From the NCBI GenBank assembly GCA_009602725.1, contig WELB01000134.1:327028-377242 (forward strand): DNA of 50,215 bases, read 5' to 3'. Below are positions 11,751-24,498 of the stretch, piece after piece (position 1 is the stretch's first letter; each line of letters begins with the position of its first letter). The translations under genes and the position numbers were made by a program. The notes below the pieces were generated by a model. The model made no database searches. It had not been told where the DNA came from and was given only the letters and a program-made list of their open reading frames with translations. The DNA comes from Spirogloea muscicola. Its lineage: Eukaryota > Streptophyta > Zygnematophyceae > Spirogloeales > Spirogloeaceae.

Positions 11751-14078
11751 TCACAGTGAGAAGCCTTTACCAAAACTGGCAGTGAAGCGGGATGGTAGAG
11801 GATTCCGCTTCCAAGGCAAGTCCAGGCCCTGCTTGTTTGGCTCGTCCAGTGTCAAGCGGGACGTTCTAGGGTCTAGCAAGGTCTTCTGGAATGTCTGTGA
11901 GAAGCCCGTGGCGATGATCGTCACGTGCACCTCGCCCTCATACTTCTCATCAATCACTGCGCCAAAGATGATGTTTGCCCCAGGATCTGCCAGCTCCGTG
12001 ACTACCTGCAGGACGCACTCGTACAAGCTCAAACCGAGCGGGCAAGCCATGACTGCTTAGGGATCTGCAAGATCACAAGGACAGTAATTGCAAGAGTTGA
12101 TGGTCGGCAAAGCACACTCACCTGAGACACTCTGTTGACTTCCTGTAATGTCAGGTCCTTGCCTCCAGTTATATTGTAGACCACTCCCGTGGCGCTCTGA
12201 ATGTTGGCTTCCACCAGAGGAGCCGACGTGGCTGCCAGTGCCGCCTCCTCTGCTCTATTTTTGCCGGTGGAGCTCCCGACGCCAAGCCATGCCGTGCCCG
12301 AGTTGCTCATGACGGCCTTGACATCAGCAAAGTCCACATTCACCAGTCCAGGGATCTGCAAGGACACTTCAGAACTGGAGTCACGCACGCCAGCTTTGTC
12401 ATAATGTCGCCTGAGTTCACATTTCACGGCTTCTGTACTGCCAAGTCTGCTACTCCATATACCACGTGACAGCCATCTTGGTCAGCTTATTATGCTTACA
12501 GTGATGATGTCGGAGATGCCCTGGACGCCCTGCCGGAGCACGTCATCAGCAAGGAGGAATGCATCCTGGAGAGGTGTCTGCTCCTGGACGACCGACAGGA
12601 GCTTGTCGTTGGGGATGACAATGAGCGTGTCCACATTCTTCCGTAGCTGCTCAATGGCTGCAACCGCCTGCGGCGCAACGCCAGTGCAAGCAGCCACATT
12701 CGGATGCATGAGTTGGATGCATGAGTTGGAGCAACCTCGAGGTTGTCACTTCTTGTCGAGTCATGCGTATGCTTTGATCTGTACCCGCATCGGACCTGCT
12801 GAGCTCGTCGCCTGCCCTCAAAGCTGAAGGGGTAGGTGACAACGCCAACGGTGAGGCGGCCAGCCTCTCGGGACAAGCGAGCCACCACGGGAGCAGCGCC
12901 GCTGCCAGTGCCTCCGCCCATGCCAGCTGTGATAAATACCAGGTCGGCATCCTCGACAGCCTCGGCAATTGCATCACGAGACTCTTCGGCTGCTCGCTCA
13001 CCCAGCTCAGGGTTCCCGCCTGTGCCTGCATCAGCGCCCAAGACTATGTAAGCTCATCCCGCCTGCGACGAGCACGCTCGATCGGCCTCGCTTGGTCTCA
13101 TCACAAAGAGATCCGCATAGGACTCCTTCTAACCCCTACTGCAATGAGCAACACCATGTCAAGCTACAGTACTCTCGCCTGTGAGGGCCTGACTCGCAGT
13201 TGCGTGGCCCCAGCGTCTCACCCAAACCGCGTGTGAGGGCCTCTCCTACTTGTAGCTTGTGAGATGCGTTCGATTGCAGGAGCGCCTGCGCATCCGTGTT
13301 CACCGCCCAGAACTCGATGCCCTGTGGAGGCACACACTGGTCCTCAGTCTCGGGTGTCCGTGTCATGTAGACAAGGTACTCTTCTAAGGTGGAGTGAGCT
13401 CCACATTCTGGCTGGCGAACTGGGCACCTGGGCTCCTGGCCCAAAGCGTACAACCAGTCAAGACCGGGCCGGGGCCTCGCAACTGGCTCGTCAGCGACCA
13501 GGATGACCACAGAGGACCGTAAATTATACGGGCGGGGCTGACATTGGACAACAAGGAGTAAGAGCTGTCCTTGGTCAAGATATTGCGCCTGATAGTGTTG
13601 TCACATGTATGACCTGGCACTCCTAACGAGCCAGAGGAGGCAACTAGAAGCGCGCTGTGTGCCCAGTCTAGCGTCCACAATCTCTTTGACAATACGGACA
13701 TGTCCACTGTGCTAGAAGGCACCTCGCCACGGCGCGCACCTGCAGGTTGCTGCTGACCATGCGGTTGACGGCGTTCCCACCGCCCCCTCCCACGCCGATC
13801 ACCTTGATCCTCGCCGTATCGATGGGCGCGACGGCGGCACGGACGCCCACGCCGGGCCTCCCAGCTCCGACCAGGGGACGCAGCCTGCTGCCGCGGTCCC
13901 TGAGCAGCCGGTGGGGCCGGCTGCCGTGGGCAGTGCCGGGGTGCCGGCAGTGGAAGCGCAGCGCGAGGGCCAGCCTGCGCGGCAGTGCGAGCGAGCTGCA
14001 GCAGGCCGCCTGGAGGGCCTCCGTGGGCGGCCGCAGGGAGGCCCCGGCCGAGAGGCTCTGCTGAGCGACGGCCGCCAT
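11751..14078 (-). CDS. FTSZ1: Plastid division GTPase FtsZ1
   Basis: Six exons on the minus strand: 14078-13740, 13321-13222, 13025-12796, 12667-12500, 12355-12122 and 12005-11751, giving 441 aa with agreeing phases. FtsZ polymerises into the stromal Z-ring that constricts the plastid. The first ~85 residues are Ala/Arg/Ser-rich and look like a chloroplast transit peptide. Then come the nucleotide-binding [16 protein letters not shown] (about 92-107), the tubulin/FtsZ signature [16 protein letters not shown] (about 181-196), PNDKLL, and the T7 loop NVDFADV. The residues [16 protein letters not shown] and [20 protein letters not shown] fit the FtsZ1 branch rather than FtsZ2. The C-terminus ends shortly after [13 protein letters not shown] see no FtsZ2-type ARC6-binding tail. 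The gene is convergent with the DnaJ gene and divergent from the importin. A GATGCATGAGTTG tandem pair sits in intron 3. Confidence 0.96.
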
Positions 14079-14649
14079 TGCCGTCCTACGGCCGCGCCAG
14101 GAGCATAAGGGCCGCTCCGCCGCGCCGCCGGAGGAGAGGAGGCCCTCGGGCCGCTGGGCGCGCAGCGCAGCGGCCAAGGCGGCGGCAGCGGCAGTGGCGC
14201 GGCGGCGGCGGAGGCAGCGGCGGCGGAGGCGGCGGCAGGACGGGACGCGGCGAACGCGCGGCGGCGGCGGCGGCGGCGGGGAGCGCGGCCCTGCGGCTCC
14301 CCCAGTTTTGGCGGGAAGGGATTTTGGCGGGGGGCTGGGCGGGCTCCCGGTGCCTGCTGGAGCCGCTTTAGCTCGGTTGGCTCCAGACGGGCCCTGCCAC
14401 GGCCGGCTCCTGACCCCAGCCCCCACGAGGTCACGGAGCATCTCACCTTCCCAACATGCCCCGTTTGCGGAAACAGTGCGGCATCAATGTGTCAGTCACT
14501 TCTGTGGTTCGTCGTCAGGTCTTGCGTTGCTTCCGGGCTCCAGTCATTCTCTCATGTTCGTCTTTTTCAGGCCTTGTTCAGTCTTTCTTCTGTGTCCCTG
14601 TGTGTAGTCCTTCTTCGGCATCCCTTTCTTTGGCTTTGGACATTTTAAT

Positions 14650-14735
14650 TCTTTTTGGACTGGCTTTGCCAGCCCCTCTTCTCTCTTCTCTCTTCTCTCT
14701 CTTCTCTATGGGCGAGCCCTTTCTTTCTTTCGTCC
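14650..14735 (+). repeat. Dispersed repeat, B module with pyrimidine tract
   Basis: TTTTTGGACTGGCTTTGCCA then GCCCC is followed by a long CTTCTCTCTT pyrimidine run and TATGGGCGAGCCCTT. The same sequence of blocks occurs at 46450-46515 and 47005-47065. Confidence 0.7.
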
Positions 14736-15139
14736 CAGCCCTCGCCCAACTAGGAAGAGCTGTGCTCTCGGGACGGCCTCTCACATTGCTAAGCAAGTAA
14801 CATGTGAGGTAAGTTCTTAGTTATCTCTGGTTAGCAGCCACAGCCACAGCCACTGCCTTACTTTGAAGTGCTCTTTCATCTCCTCTGTCTACCTTGCAAT
14901 AAGGCCGCCTCTATGAGGTGGAAATACTGGTGGAATTGGCGAGATATCAAGGAGGACATCAGGATTAGTTGACGGCGTGGCAAGAGCCACATTTCATGGC
15001 TGATGACGACTCTGATTTTGAGCCTGGGAAGTCCATCTGTTCTCTTGTGCGCCTGGATGTTGGTGAGCCGCACATCCATGCACCCAGGCTGATGCGATTC
15101 ACGACACAGAAGTTGCCACTTGTGAGCACACAGATCCTG

Positions 15140-15240
15140 GGGATAGTTACAGCTCTTCCAAAAGGAGGCGAGGGCTGTGAGAAGAGAGTAAGCTTTCCCT
15201 GAAGGAGGCGATGGCTGTGAAAGGCCAGCCCAGAATGAAA
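15140..15240 (-). repeat. Dispersed repeat, two adjacent B-type units
   Basis: Two related units, one after the other: CTTCCAAAAGGAGGCGAGGG then CTGTGAGAAG (about 15149-15181), and CTGAAGGAGGCGATGGCTGT then GAAAGGCCAGCCCAGAAT (about 15199-15238). A third relative lies at 15552-15585. The copy ends exactly at the n at 15241. Confidence 0.65.
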
Positions 15241-15307
15241 NGGTATGGTTCCTCTGCAGCGGCCTGCCTGACTCACATGCGCCTCCTCCTCAGGCGCCCA
15301 CCTCCTA

Positions 15308-15313
15308 CTGCTG

Positions 15314-15355
<42 letters not shown>
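15308..15355. repeat. CTG/CAG microsatellite
   Basis: Sixteen consecutive CTG triplets with one CTC interruption near the start. It lies outside any gene I can support and close to the n at 15241. Confidence 0.9.
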
Positions 15356-15356
<1 letters not shown>

Positions 15357-16404
15357 GTGCACCTCTCCAGGCGCTTCAATTGGGTACAAGCAACCGCTGA
15401 CGGCAGACTTGGACATTAAGGCCAAGGCGGGTGGCTGCAAAGGGGGCAGAAGGGCCACCACAAGAGGGGCGGCAGGGCAATTGGAACATGGACTTAGGGA
15501 AAAGGTGATGCACCAAGGGTGCTCCCCAAAGGTGGCATTGTGGACGTTACAGTGGCTCTTCCAAGAGGCAGAGCTGTGAAGAGCCGCAAAAGTGGAGAAC
15601 ACTGTGTTGGTATGGGGCAAGAACCTCCTCCAACAAGCCAACGTGTGCGGATAGGCATCCTTGGAGAAAGCCACGAAGATGCCAGCAAGCGGATGGCGTC
15701 TGCTGCTCAGCTGCTCGAGCAGCACAAGCGACCATTGGCTCTATACTCGGGCATACCCGGTAGAAGCCCCACGTCAACAGCCTGAGCTTCGACAGACGGG
15801 CAGGCTGGTCGAGGCAGAAGGGGCAGAGGGCCAACCAGCATGCTGCAGGCCGGGCAGCTCCAGACCCCCTTGGTGAGTAAGTAAGGGGAGAAGGGGGATG
15901 GGGTTGCGGAGACACGACGACGACGACGACGGTGAAGAGCCTCTGCGGTCTCCGCGGCACGGCTGGGCGCCGGCAGTCTTGCGAGAGCCGGCCGCCTGGC
16001 CGAGGGACTGGAAAGCGAGTGCGGCGTCCCAGGCTTGGGCTCCTGCCTCGGCGGAGCGTCACGCTGCCGTGGGCCGGCTGGCCGCTGCCGCCGTCGTCGG
16101 AGCGACGGCGAGCGTGGCGGCCGCCGTCGCGCAGCTCCGGCCTGGCCCTTGACGCCGCGCCGTGCCGAGCCGAGCCGGCGGCGGGGCGCCGGCGGCGTGG
16201 GCGAGGCCCCGCATGTCGATGACTCGATTCCGGCGGCCGCGTCCAGTGAGGGTTTAAGCCGGGGTTGATCGGGGGCCCTGCAGTGCCTTTTCGGCCATTT
16301 TGGCCTTCGTTTGTTCCAATACATTCCGGCCCAATGAACTTTGTTTTCAATTCTGGGCTGGCTTTTCACGGGCCCCGCCCGCTAATGCCCCCACCGGTCC
16401 ATTT

Positions 16405-16475
16405 ATTTATTACATTCCTTTGGGCTGGCCTCTCACCGCCACTGCCTTAAATTGGAAGGGCTGTTTAATCCCTTT
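16405..16475 (+). repeat. Dispersed repeat, B module
   Basis: TTACATTCCTTTGGGCTGGC followed by CTCTCACCGCCACTGCC and AAATTGGAAGGGCTGTTTAA. It is the best match to the minus-strand copy at 5715-5790. Confidence 0.75.
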
Positions 16476-16970
16476 GGACGAGCTCGCTGCTTGCAGTGCT
16501 CCAGTGGGGCGGGCCAGCCCCGCGCCTGGCTCCTCCGCAGCACGCCGCCGCACCGCCGCCGAAGCCAGCTGCGGCGGTGGCCGCGCCCCGCCGAGGCGAC
16601 CTCTCGACGCGCCAGTCCGGGCACGAGGTCCTGGCGGCCGCCTCGTGGAGAGGCCGCGCTGCCGCGCCTGCGGCTGGCCGTCACGCAGAGCCGGGCCGGC
16701 CAGACGGCGGCGGCGCGAGGCCATCTCGAGGGCGCGCTCGCGGCAGCAGCCGCGTCGCAAGCTCTGGCGGAAGAGGAGGTCCGCGGATCTCCAGGCAGCT
16801 GACGGTCGTGTCGAGCTCCCGGGCCCCTGCGGCTGGCGTACAGCTGTGCAGCCCGGCGCAGGATCTGCGGCGGCACTGCCAGGGCCTCGCGGCAGGCCCG
16901 TCCCGTCCGCCCCCGCCGCGGCCAGCTGAGCTGAGCGGGGGGCGGGCGAGGACTGAATGACGGCGGCGCG

Positions 16971-19900
16971 ATGGACCTGGCCACGCTCGGCGGTGTGCTG
17001 CAGCTGGCCCTCAGCCCGAGCCCGCAGGAGCGCAAGGCTGCCGAGGACAAGCTCGTCGAGGTGAGGCTGAGGGGCCCCTCGAGGAGTTGCCGGCATAGCC
17101 AGCTGCCCCGTCTTCGCCGGCCTGACGCGGTCCCACCTCGACCGGCCGCTTGCGCAGTTCCAGCATGCACCGGGGCACCTGGTGCGCCTCATGCAGGTCA
17201 TCGTGAGCACCAGCGCGGACCTGGCCATTCGCCAGATTGCCAGCATCTACTTCAAGAACCTGGTCGCCAAGGACTGGGTCGCCAAGGACTCAGGCAGGGC
17301 TTCCCAGCTCGGCCCTTTGTCCTTCCTCCATGCCGCAACTTGCCTCGCGTGCTGGCGCCCTTGTGGCTGGCCTTGGGTGCAAACAGCCCTCACTCTTGAG
17401 GATCCTTGTGGTTGCCAGGCGACGTCTTCACTGAGAGCGACAAGGTGACGGTGCGCGACAACCTGCTGGAGGCCATCATCTGCGCGCCCGCACTCCTCAG
17501 GTGGGCCTTCCTGCCACACCCTCAAGTATCCCAGGTCATGGCAAGCCAACCTGTGATATAGCAACAACCGGCAAGCTGCGCAGGCAAGCTTCCCTGGCGT
17601 CTTGCCCCAGGCATTGTCTGATCAGACCTCAGCGCCAGCAGCAGACCAGATCTTGCAGTTGGCAATCCGTCCCTTTCATCACAGTATTAATATTAGTGCG
17701 TCGACCATTCTATTACCATTGTATGAGATGCTGCAGTGGTTCTTTAGCTTGCTCCAGCTGCCAAGTAGCCAGTGATGTTCTGCCGAACCAGGGAGGCCGC
17801 TTGACCAATAGCATGTTGGACGGTTGGACGAGTCCAAGGATGTGAGGTCCAGGATATGCAGGGAACAAGGATACTGAGGGTCAGGATCAGAATGCAAAGG
17901 GTCAGGGTGCCAGGCCTACGTCTCTCAGCGCCTCCGTCCTCTGGTCCTGGGCAACTGATAACAGGTGGCGCCGGCGTGTCTCAGGTCGCAGCTCGGCGAG
18001 TGCCTCAAAACGATTGTGCAGTCAGATTACCCGGAGCAATGGCAGGCGCTCCTTCCCCTCATCGATGGCAACCTGCGTTCAATGGATCAGCCGCGTGTCA
18101 CCGGCGCTCTCTTTGCGCTCCGCGTCCTCGCTCGGAAGTATGAGTGAGTCCCCTCCCCAAACTGGTCGGACAAGCACGCAATGGACATTGAGTGCTCCCA
18201 GCTAAGGGTGTCTGACAGCGCATGACTTCCGTGATCATCCAGGTTCAAGCACGAGGATGAAGAGCGGGCACCAAGCCACGTGCTGGTGTCGACCACCTTT
18301 CCCGTCCTCATCAACATCTTCAAGTACCTGCTCTCCCTGCCGGAACCCGATGCTGAGATTGCCATCCTCATCAGGCTCATCTGCAAAATCTTCTGGTCCT
18401 CGTGCTATGTACGCACTCGACGCCAAAAACCCTGATCCACCGACTCAGGTCGAAGTGTCCTGCAGCAGCGGGTCACTAACTGCGAAGTGGCTCTGGCTGT
18501 AGTAGCATTTTGCTGGTCATCATGCCGAGCTTCAGGTCCACAGCTGATGGCTTGTGATGTACTTTGGTGGTGCAGCTGGAGGTGCCAAAGCTTGTGCAGG
18601 AGGAGGCTGTATGCATCGCCTGGATGGGTTGCTTCCTCAACCTTATCGAGCGGCCCGTCTCAGCGGCAGGCGGCAGTGATGGGCACGTTGCTTGGTGGAA
18701 GGTCAAGAAGTGGACGCTGCACATCATCAACCGCCTCTACAAACGGCAAGCAACCTGAAATTCCGTTCTGTGACAGCACAAATCTAAGCTTGCCCGTACA
18801 CTTTGCTGCTGCTGGTGCCCACTGTGAAAGTTGCCTCGTCTGTGGATGTCAAGGACACTGACAGCAAATCTTGGGCTTGCTCCTGCAGCTTCGGGGACCC
18901 CAAGGTTGTTAAGGGCGAGCCACGGGCGTTTGCGGTCATGTTCCAGAAACGCTTTGCCGGCAAGTTCCTGCAGGCGTACCTTGCGCTGCTGCTTCGCATC
19001 CGGCAAGAGGGTGGCCACCGGCCCGAACGCGCGATCAACCTCGCCCTCCAGTACCTGACCACCAGGTCCTACAGCTTGCCAGCTGCTCTATCTCAGCACT
19101 TCGCTTCATCTCTTGCTCCCCATCTCTTGGTGCGCAAAGTGGGGTCAAGCATATCTCGTACTTAACTGTACTTAACTAATTTCACTTGACCTGACTATGA
19201 CAAACTTGACCCTACGATCCCTCACCTCAGTGCATTGGTAAGGTGCTCCTCCATGTCGAGCCTCAGGCCAAGCCAAAAGGCCTGCTTGCAACAGCAGTGG
19301 CAGCCTTCTCTTCGGCAGCATACTTGGCTCACCCTCTGTATCTTGACTGTCTCTCATCGCTCACAGTATCTCCAAGACGCCTCAATACCAGCTGCTGAAG
19401 CCGCAGCTCAATGTGGTGCTCTTCGAGATCTGCTTCCCACTCATGTGCTTCAGTGACTCGGATGCGGTACTGTGGAGGGACGACCCGCACGAGTATGTTC
19501 GGAAAGGCTATGGTGAAGCTCCTATACTTCTCTGACATGGTCTGCACAGGGATACAGCAACGCAAATCTGGTCTGTTAGCTTCAGCATTGTTGAGTACAG
19601 GCAGCGCATTGCAGATTGTTTTGTGCCTCAAGATGGAGGACTTCCGTCTCTCTTGTGAATATTGGGCTTCTGCAGACATCATTGAGGACATGTATAGCCC
19701 ACGCACTGGAGCCATCAACCTGATCGTTGAACTTGTGCGGAAGCGTGGAAAGGAGAATCTTCAACCCTTGCTCACATCCATCGTTGACGTCTTCAACAAG
19801 TAAGAAGCAGCAAGCGGCACATCTTGTGCTAGCTGCCCGTTGGCGTGACACTAACCAGAAGTATCCTCATCATTGTTGCTCACTCTGCCCTACTTTTGGC

Positions 19901-22900
19901 CAGCTTCAAGAACTCCCCTCCTGAGGCGCGGCAATATCAGCAGAAAGATGGGGCTTTGCTGGTTGTGGGAGCACTGAGTGACAAGCTGAAGGCGACAGAG
20001 CCATACAAGAACCAGCTGGAGACTATGCTTGTGCACCACGTGTTTCCAGAGTTCCAGTCGCCCATGGGACACCTCCGTGCCAAAGTTGGTCATTCTACAT
20101 CCCTGCCTCTTTCTATCTGCTTCTTGACAGCAGATTTCAGCGGCTTAGGCTTTCCTGAGGCCTGCTACTTTCATTCTTTTATTCCTTACAGTGCCTGCAT
20201 GCATCTTGCACAATAAGGTCTTGAGGAAAAGAAGGTCAGGTGTGCTTTTGTTTCCACCAGCAGCTGATGTCATTCCTTATGAAGGTCAAAGCTCACTCTG
20301 TTGTCCTTTACAATTTTGAGCTGCTTGGTGATGCTGTGTTACTCAAAAAGCTTTCCTATGGTTTGCTTACCACCGAAGGGCAATGCACTGTGCTCTTCAG
20401 GCTGCTTGGGTGGCTGGTCAGTATGCTGACATCCCATATGCTGAAACAAGCCATTTTACAAACGCCTTCCACTCCGTCGTGGCTGCGCTGCGCGACTCTG
20501 AGCTGCCCGTCAGAGTGGACTCTGTGGTCGCCTTACGCTCGTTTGTGGAATGCATCCAAGGTCAGTCCAATTGCTGGTGCCAGCAGATCTCCTTTGCAAG
20601 AAGAAACTTCTTGTTGTGGGTTGTGCACAAACCACAACAAAGGTGATCTCAGCAGAACAGTAGAGATTGTAATTGGCCTTCTGTGCTGAGCTTTCTAGGG
20701 AAACTTTGGCAGCCAGTCACAAGATTGACAATCGTGCAGAATTGGACGAGATGAGGGCGATGCTGCCACAATTACTGGACGGTAGGTTCGTAGATGTATC
20801 CTTGGCAATCTCTCAGGCAATGTAAGCAAGCAACTGTCATGCAAAGTGATAAATACCCATTTCAATTAGTATTCTCCTGTACTTAGCCTGGTCACGTCAT
20901 ACATCCCATAATGCATTCTTAGTGCTCAAAAGGGAATTATCTAGAAGACCTGCACATTAGCAACCAGTGTACTGCATAATGCAGTCACCGTATTACTTGG
21001 TCTCATATTCTGCTGCATGCTGCAGAGCTCTTTAAGTTGATGAACGAGGTTGAAAATGACGACCTCGTGTTCACGCTTGAGACAATTGTGGACAAATTCG
21101 GAGAGGAGATGGCACCGTATGCCCTAGGGCTTGTGCAGAATCTGGTATACATCCCTGACACTACTGGACAATAGCAGGATTGTCTTTGATTGACAATCGC
21201 AATTGTACATTATTGCGGCTGCAAGTCATGAACTTGTGAGCTTGACGACAGGCTTAGATTGGGGCTCTGTTGTACCTTTCTGCGGATTGTGACCTTTGTT
21301 ATTGCTGATCATATTATGCAGCCATATGCAACTGATGTATGTAAGACAATGCACGAGTATTGCACCGTTGTCTGGCAATGTTAAGCCTCATCAAGCTGTG
21401 GTAGATTCAGCTACACTCGACTGCCATGGAGATGCTTGACACCAAGCTCTCGGTGTCACCAAGCAGGCTGCAGCCTTCTGGAAGTGCGTCAAGAGCTCGG
21501 ATGCGGACGAGGACGACGATGATGGCCTTCTAGCTGCAGTGGGATGCTTGCGGGCCATTGGCACCATCCTGGAGTCAATAAGTGCTTTACCACACCTCTT
21601 TCCGCAGCTTGAGCCCACTCTGCTGCCCATCATGCAGCAGATGCTCTCTGAGGACGGCCAGGGTAAGTTACAAGGCCTCCTTAGAGCTTGCAATCAGACC
21701 CTGGCGCAGCACAGTAGCAAAATCATAGTAGGCCGCAAAAAGCGAAGCATTGTGCTTGCAATCATAGCTAAGCATCATATGATTAGCTTTCCAAAACAAG
21801 TATTAGTCAGCACGTTTTTGAAGGCTGGGCAAACCCAAGGTCGCTTATGACAGAAGCCTGCGTGCTGTGAGCTTGAGACAACCGGGGTTTTCTTTTGAGT
21901 GCAGATGTGTTTGAGGAGGTCCTTGAGATTGCATCTTACATGACTTACTTCACCCCAACAATCACCCTTGACATGTGGTCCATATGGCCACTGATGGTCA
22001 AGGCTGTGAACAGCTGGGCCATCGACTTCTTTGATAGTAAGGCTGCCAACTTTGCCAAAGAGAGCAGCTGTGTTCACCGTGTAATTCGCCTAGTGCAAAC
22101 GGCCGTGAGCAATCCCAGGACGCATGTACAGGGGCAAGTTTTCCAGCTTGGACTGATGTCATCTGGGTCTTCAACTAGCCAGACAAGCTCTATGTTGAAA
22201 GTAGCACCCTACTCTGGCGGTTGATGTCTGTCATGTGGGTTGGTGGCCTTCACTTCTTGAGACCAAGCACAAAAACTGTCCTTGTGTTGTGCATATAATC
22301 TCCTGAGTATATTGAGGGCATGTAATAATACATCATCACTGGCTGAAAAGAGCAAGTTGTGCTCTGCTTGCACCTTGCAGATGTACTTGGACCTATGGAC
22401 AATCTCATTTCACGAAGTACCGAGCATTTTCTGACCTGCCAGGAGCCCAACTACCAGCAAGACCTTTACAATATGGTAGCCACGGTGAGTGGTATTATAT
22501 CTCTGGCAGGCACTATGTCAGAGTCCAATATGTTGGTTGCATTCCAAAGCTAGAAGTGCTAAGAAGAGGATTTGGTCGCATGTTGTGGAAAGGTGACACC
22601 GCTGGTGTTTTCAGTGCAGTCCAGGAATTTCTGTGTGGCATCCCAGTAATTATGTTGATGTTGATGTTGGTAACATCTCTGAAACAGCTCCTAGGTGATG
22701 AGAAGCTAGAAGATGAGGACGTGGAGTCGGCACCTAAGCTTATGGAGTCGGTCCTCCAGAATTGCCAAGGCAGGGTGGATCATTGGGTTGAGCCCTACTT
22801 GACAATTGCCATCAAGAGGCTGCGCGTTGCCAAGAAGCTCCACGTCAAGGACCTTCTCACAGAGACGGTATTTGCCCATGCCATTAGCAGGATAAAAGAT

Positions 22901-24498
22901 GACTCAGGTGGTGAAGGTGGCATAGCAAAGATCAACATGTGTGCATAGATGCTTCAGGGAGCACACTTTGAGTCTTGCCACGACGCAGTGACACCTTGGG
23001 TTTAGTCATAGAGAGTTTCAATCATGGTTGTTATCACAGAGAGAGGTGTCACAGGAGGTAGCATATGTAAGATCTGTGTTTAGCACAGTAGAAGTTGTAG
23101 TGATTCTGGTGGGGATGTGTTCATGCAGCTTGCAAATGCACTATACTACAATGCGCCTCTTTGCATCAGTATCTTGCAAAAGATGGGAGTCACTGGCGAG
23201 GTGTTCCAGACATGGTTCCAGATGCTATATGCAAGACATAAGAATGGGCGGCCCATGCACTTTCGGAGGTGAGGCTGCCTCGAGGCCATCTGGTTGGATT
23301 TAGCAGGTTTCATAGAGCTACTCTCTACAGTGAAGAGCCGTGTTCAACATATCATCGCCTAGTCGATTGCAGATGGAAGTCAGTAAGTTGTAAGGTGCAC
23401 ATTGTAAACGAATCCTTTCTTTGTTAAGAAATATCTACAGTGTTCACTCCCCAATCCTTCCCTTTGAATCTGCAGAGAGCATGATAAGAAGGTGTGCATC
23501 CTTGGCTTGGCAAGATTACTGCTGGTCCCTGTGGCAGTACTGCCTGAAGAATTACAATCAGGACTTGATCAGGTCTTCAAGGGACTCCTGAAGCTTCTGG
23601 TGGAGTACAAGGAGCAGCAAGCTGGTGTGACTCGTGCTCTTTGTCCGTCTCCTCTCTACATCAAATCAAATTGTTGATGTAGGAGTGCTTTGCATGGGTG
23701 CGCACCACCAAGCAGTTGCTGAGCATGGCTTTTGGGTTTGGGATATCTGCTGGTGTATAATAAGTCTCTGCTTACCTGACTGCAACAGAGGCTGCTAAAG
23801 CGGAAGAAGAGGAGGAAGATGAGGAGGCTGAGGACCTCGAGGAGGGCTGGGAGGACGAGGAGATTGAGGATGAGGATGAGGATGATGGGAACGAGGATGC
23901 AAACGGAGACAATGAAAGGGTGCAAAGACTGGCACAGAAGGTCCTAACAACGTCCATCTACCGCAGTTCCTGTAAGGTGCTCTATGGACATGACGTGCAA
24001 TTGACGCGAAGTGATGTGCTCCTGTTTGGGCTCTGTAGGCCGGAGCATCCTTTCAATGGGCGTCAGAAAATGACGAGGATGATTCAGATGACGAGGATTG
24101 GGTTGACGAAGAAGAGTTCCAGTCACCAATTGACGCCATCGATCCATTTGTGTTCTTTGCTGACACCATGAAAAGTTGGTCTACTGCACTGTCTTGCATC
24201 TTGTTATATCCGCAGTTCCGTTTTCTGCGATGGTTGTACTCAGCAATGCGTGGCGTATACTTGAAGGACAACATTCTTCACTATCTGTGCTTGATTAGTG
24301 TCGCTCGAGCTGAATGCCTTCTGGTGCTTCATTGCAGCAATGTCTGCTACCGATCCGCAGCGGTTCCAGATGCTTACAGGAGGTCTAGACTTCCAGCACC
24401 AAGCCATGGCGCACGGGCTAGCCCAGCATGCTGAGGACAGACGGCAGGAAATTGAGAAGGAGAAGGCAGAGGAGCTGCTTAAAGCTCAAAAACAATAA
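16971..24498 (+). CDS. Importin-7/8-type beta-karyopherin (SAD2-like)
   Basis: Nuclear import receptor: binds cargo in the cytosol, crosses the nuclear pore and releases it on RanGTP. Twenty-two exons with agreeing phases: 16971-17060, 17158-17293, 17419-17500, 17985-18143, 18243-18408, 18576-18745, 18889-19065, 19367-19512, 19676-19799, 19904-20084, 20401-20560, 20740-20781, 21026-21144, 21467-21662, 21905-22036, 22381-22484, 22688-22867, 23129-23268, 23476-23624, 23789-23940, 24039-24174 and 24338-24498. The product is 1033 aa; human IPO7/8 and Arabidopsis SAD2 are about 1040. The importin-beta N-terminal region is exons 1-2 ([17 protein letters not shown]). HEAT-like helices fill the middle ([39 protein letters not shown]). 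An acidic stretch spans about residues 885-960, followed by the plant-like [19 protein letters not shown] and DPQRFQML. Introns 2 and 6 use GC donors. Exon 12 is only 42 nt. Confidence 0.96.

Larger units (their letters stand above)
14079..16970. other. Divergent gap between FtsZ1 and importin: GC-rich leaders and repeats
   Basis: The first ~330 bases are very GC-rich, with GGC/GGA triplet tracts (14170-14280) that are CCG on the FtsZ1 sense strand. The middle holds transposon-like repeat copies (14650-14735, 15140-15240, 15552-15585, 16405-16475), one n at 15241 and a CTG tract. The last ~470 bases are again GC-rich and probably the importin leader. Long open frames here (15547-16369 minus, 16410-17246 minus) run through repeats or GC-rich DNA and show no family features. 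Confidence 0.6.

Noticed and set aside
15308-15355. Possible CRISPR-like or coding poly-Gln/poly-Ala array
   Set aside because: It is a simple triplet microsatellite without spacers and lies outside any supported exon.
15547-16369. Overlapping long minus-strand frames (220-267 codons)
   Set aside because: No family features, no consistent splice context, and composition typical of GC-rich shadow frames and repeats.
16410-17246. A 278-codon minus-strand open frame at the importin 5' end
   Set aside because: It is antisense to importin exons 1-2 and begins in a B-module repeat; composition is GC-rich Arg/Ala/Pro with no motif.
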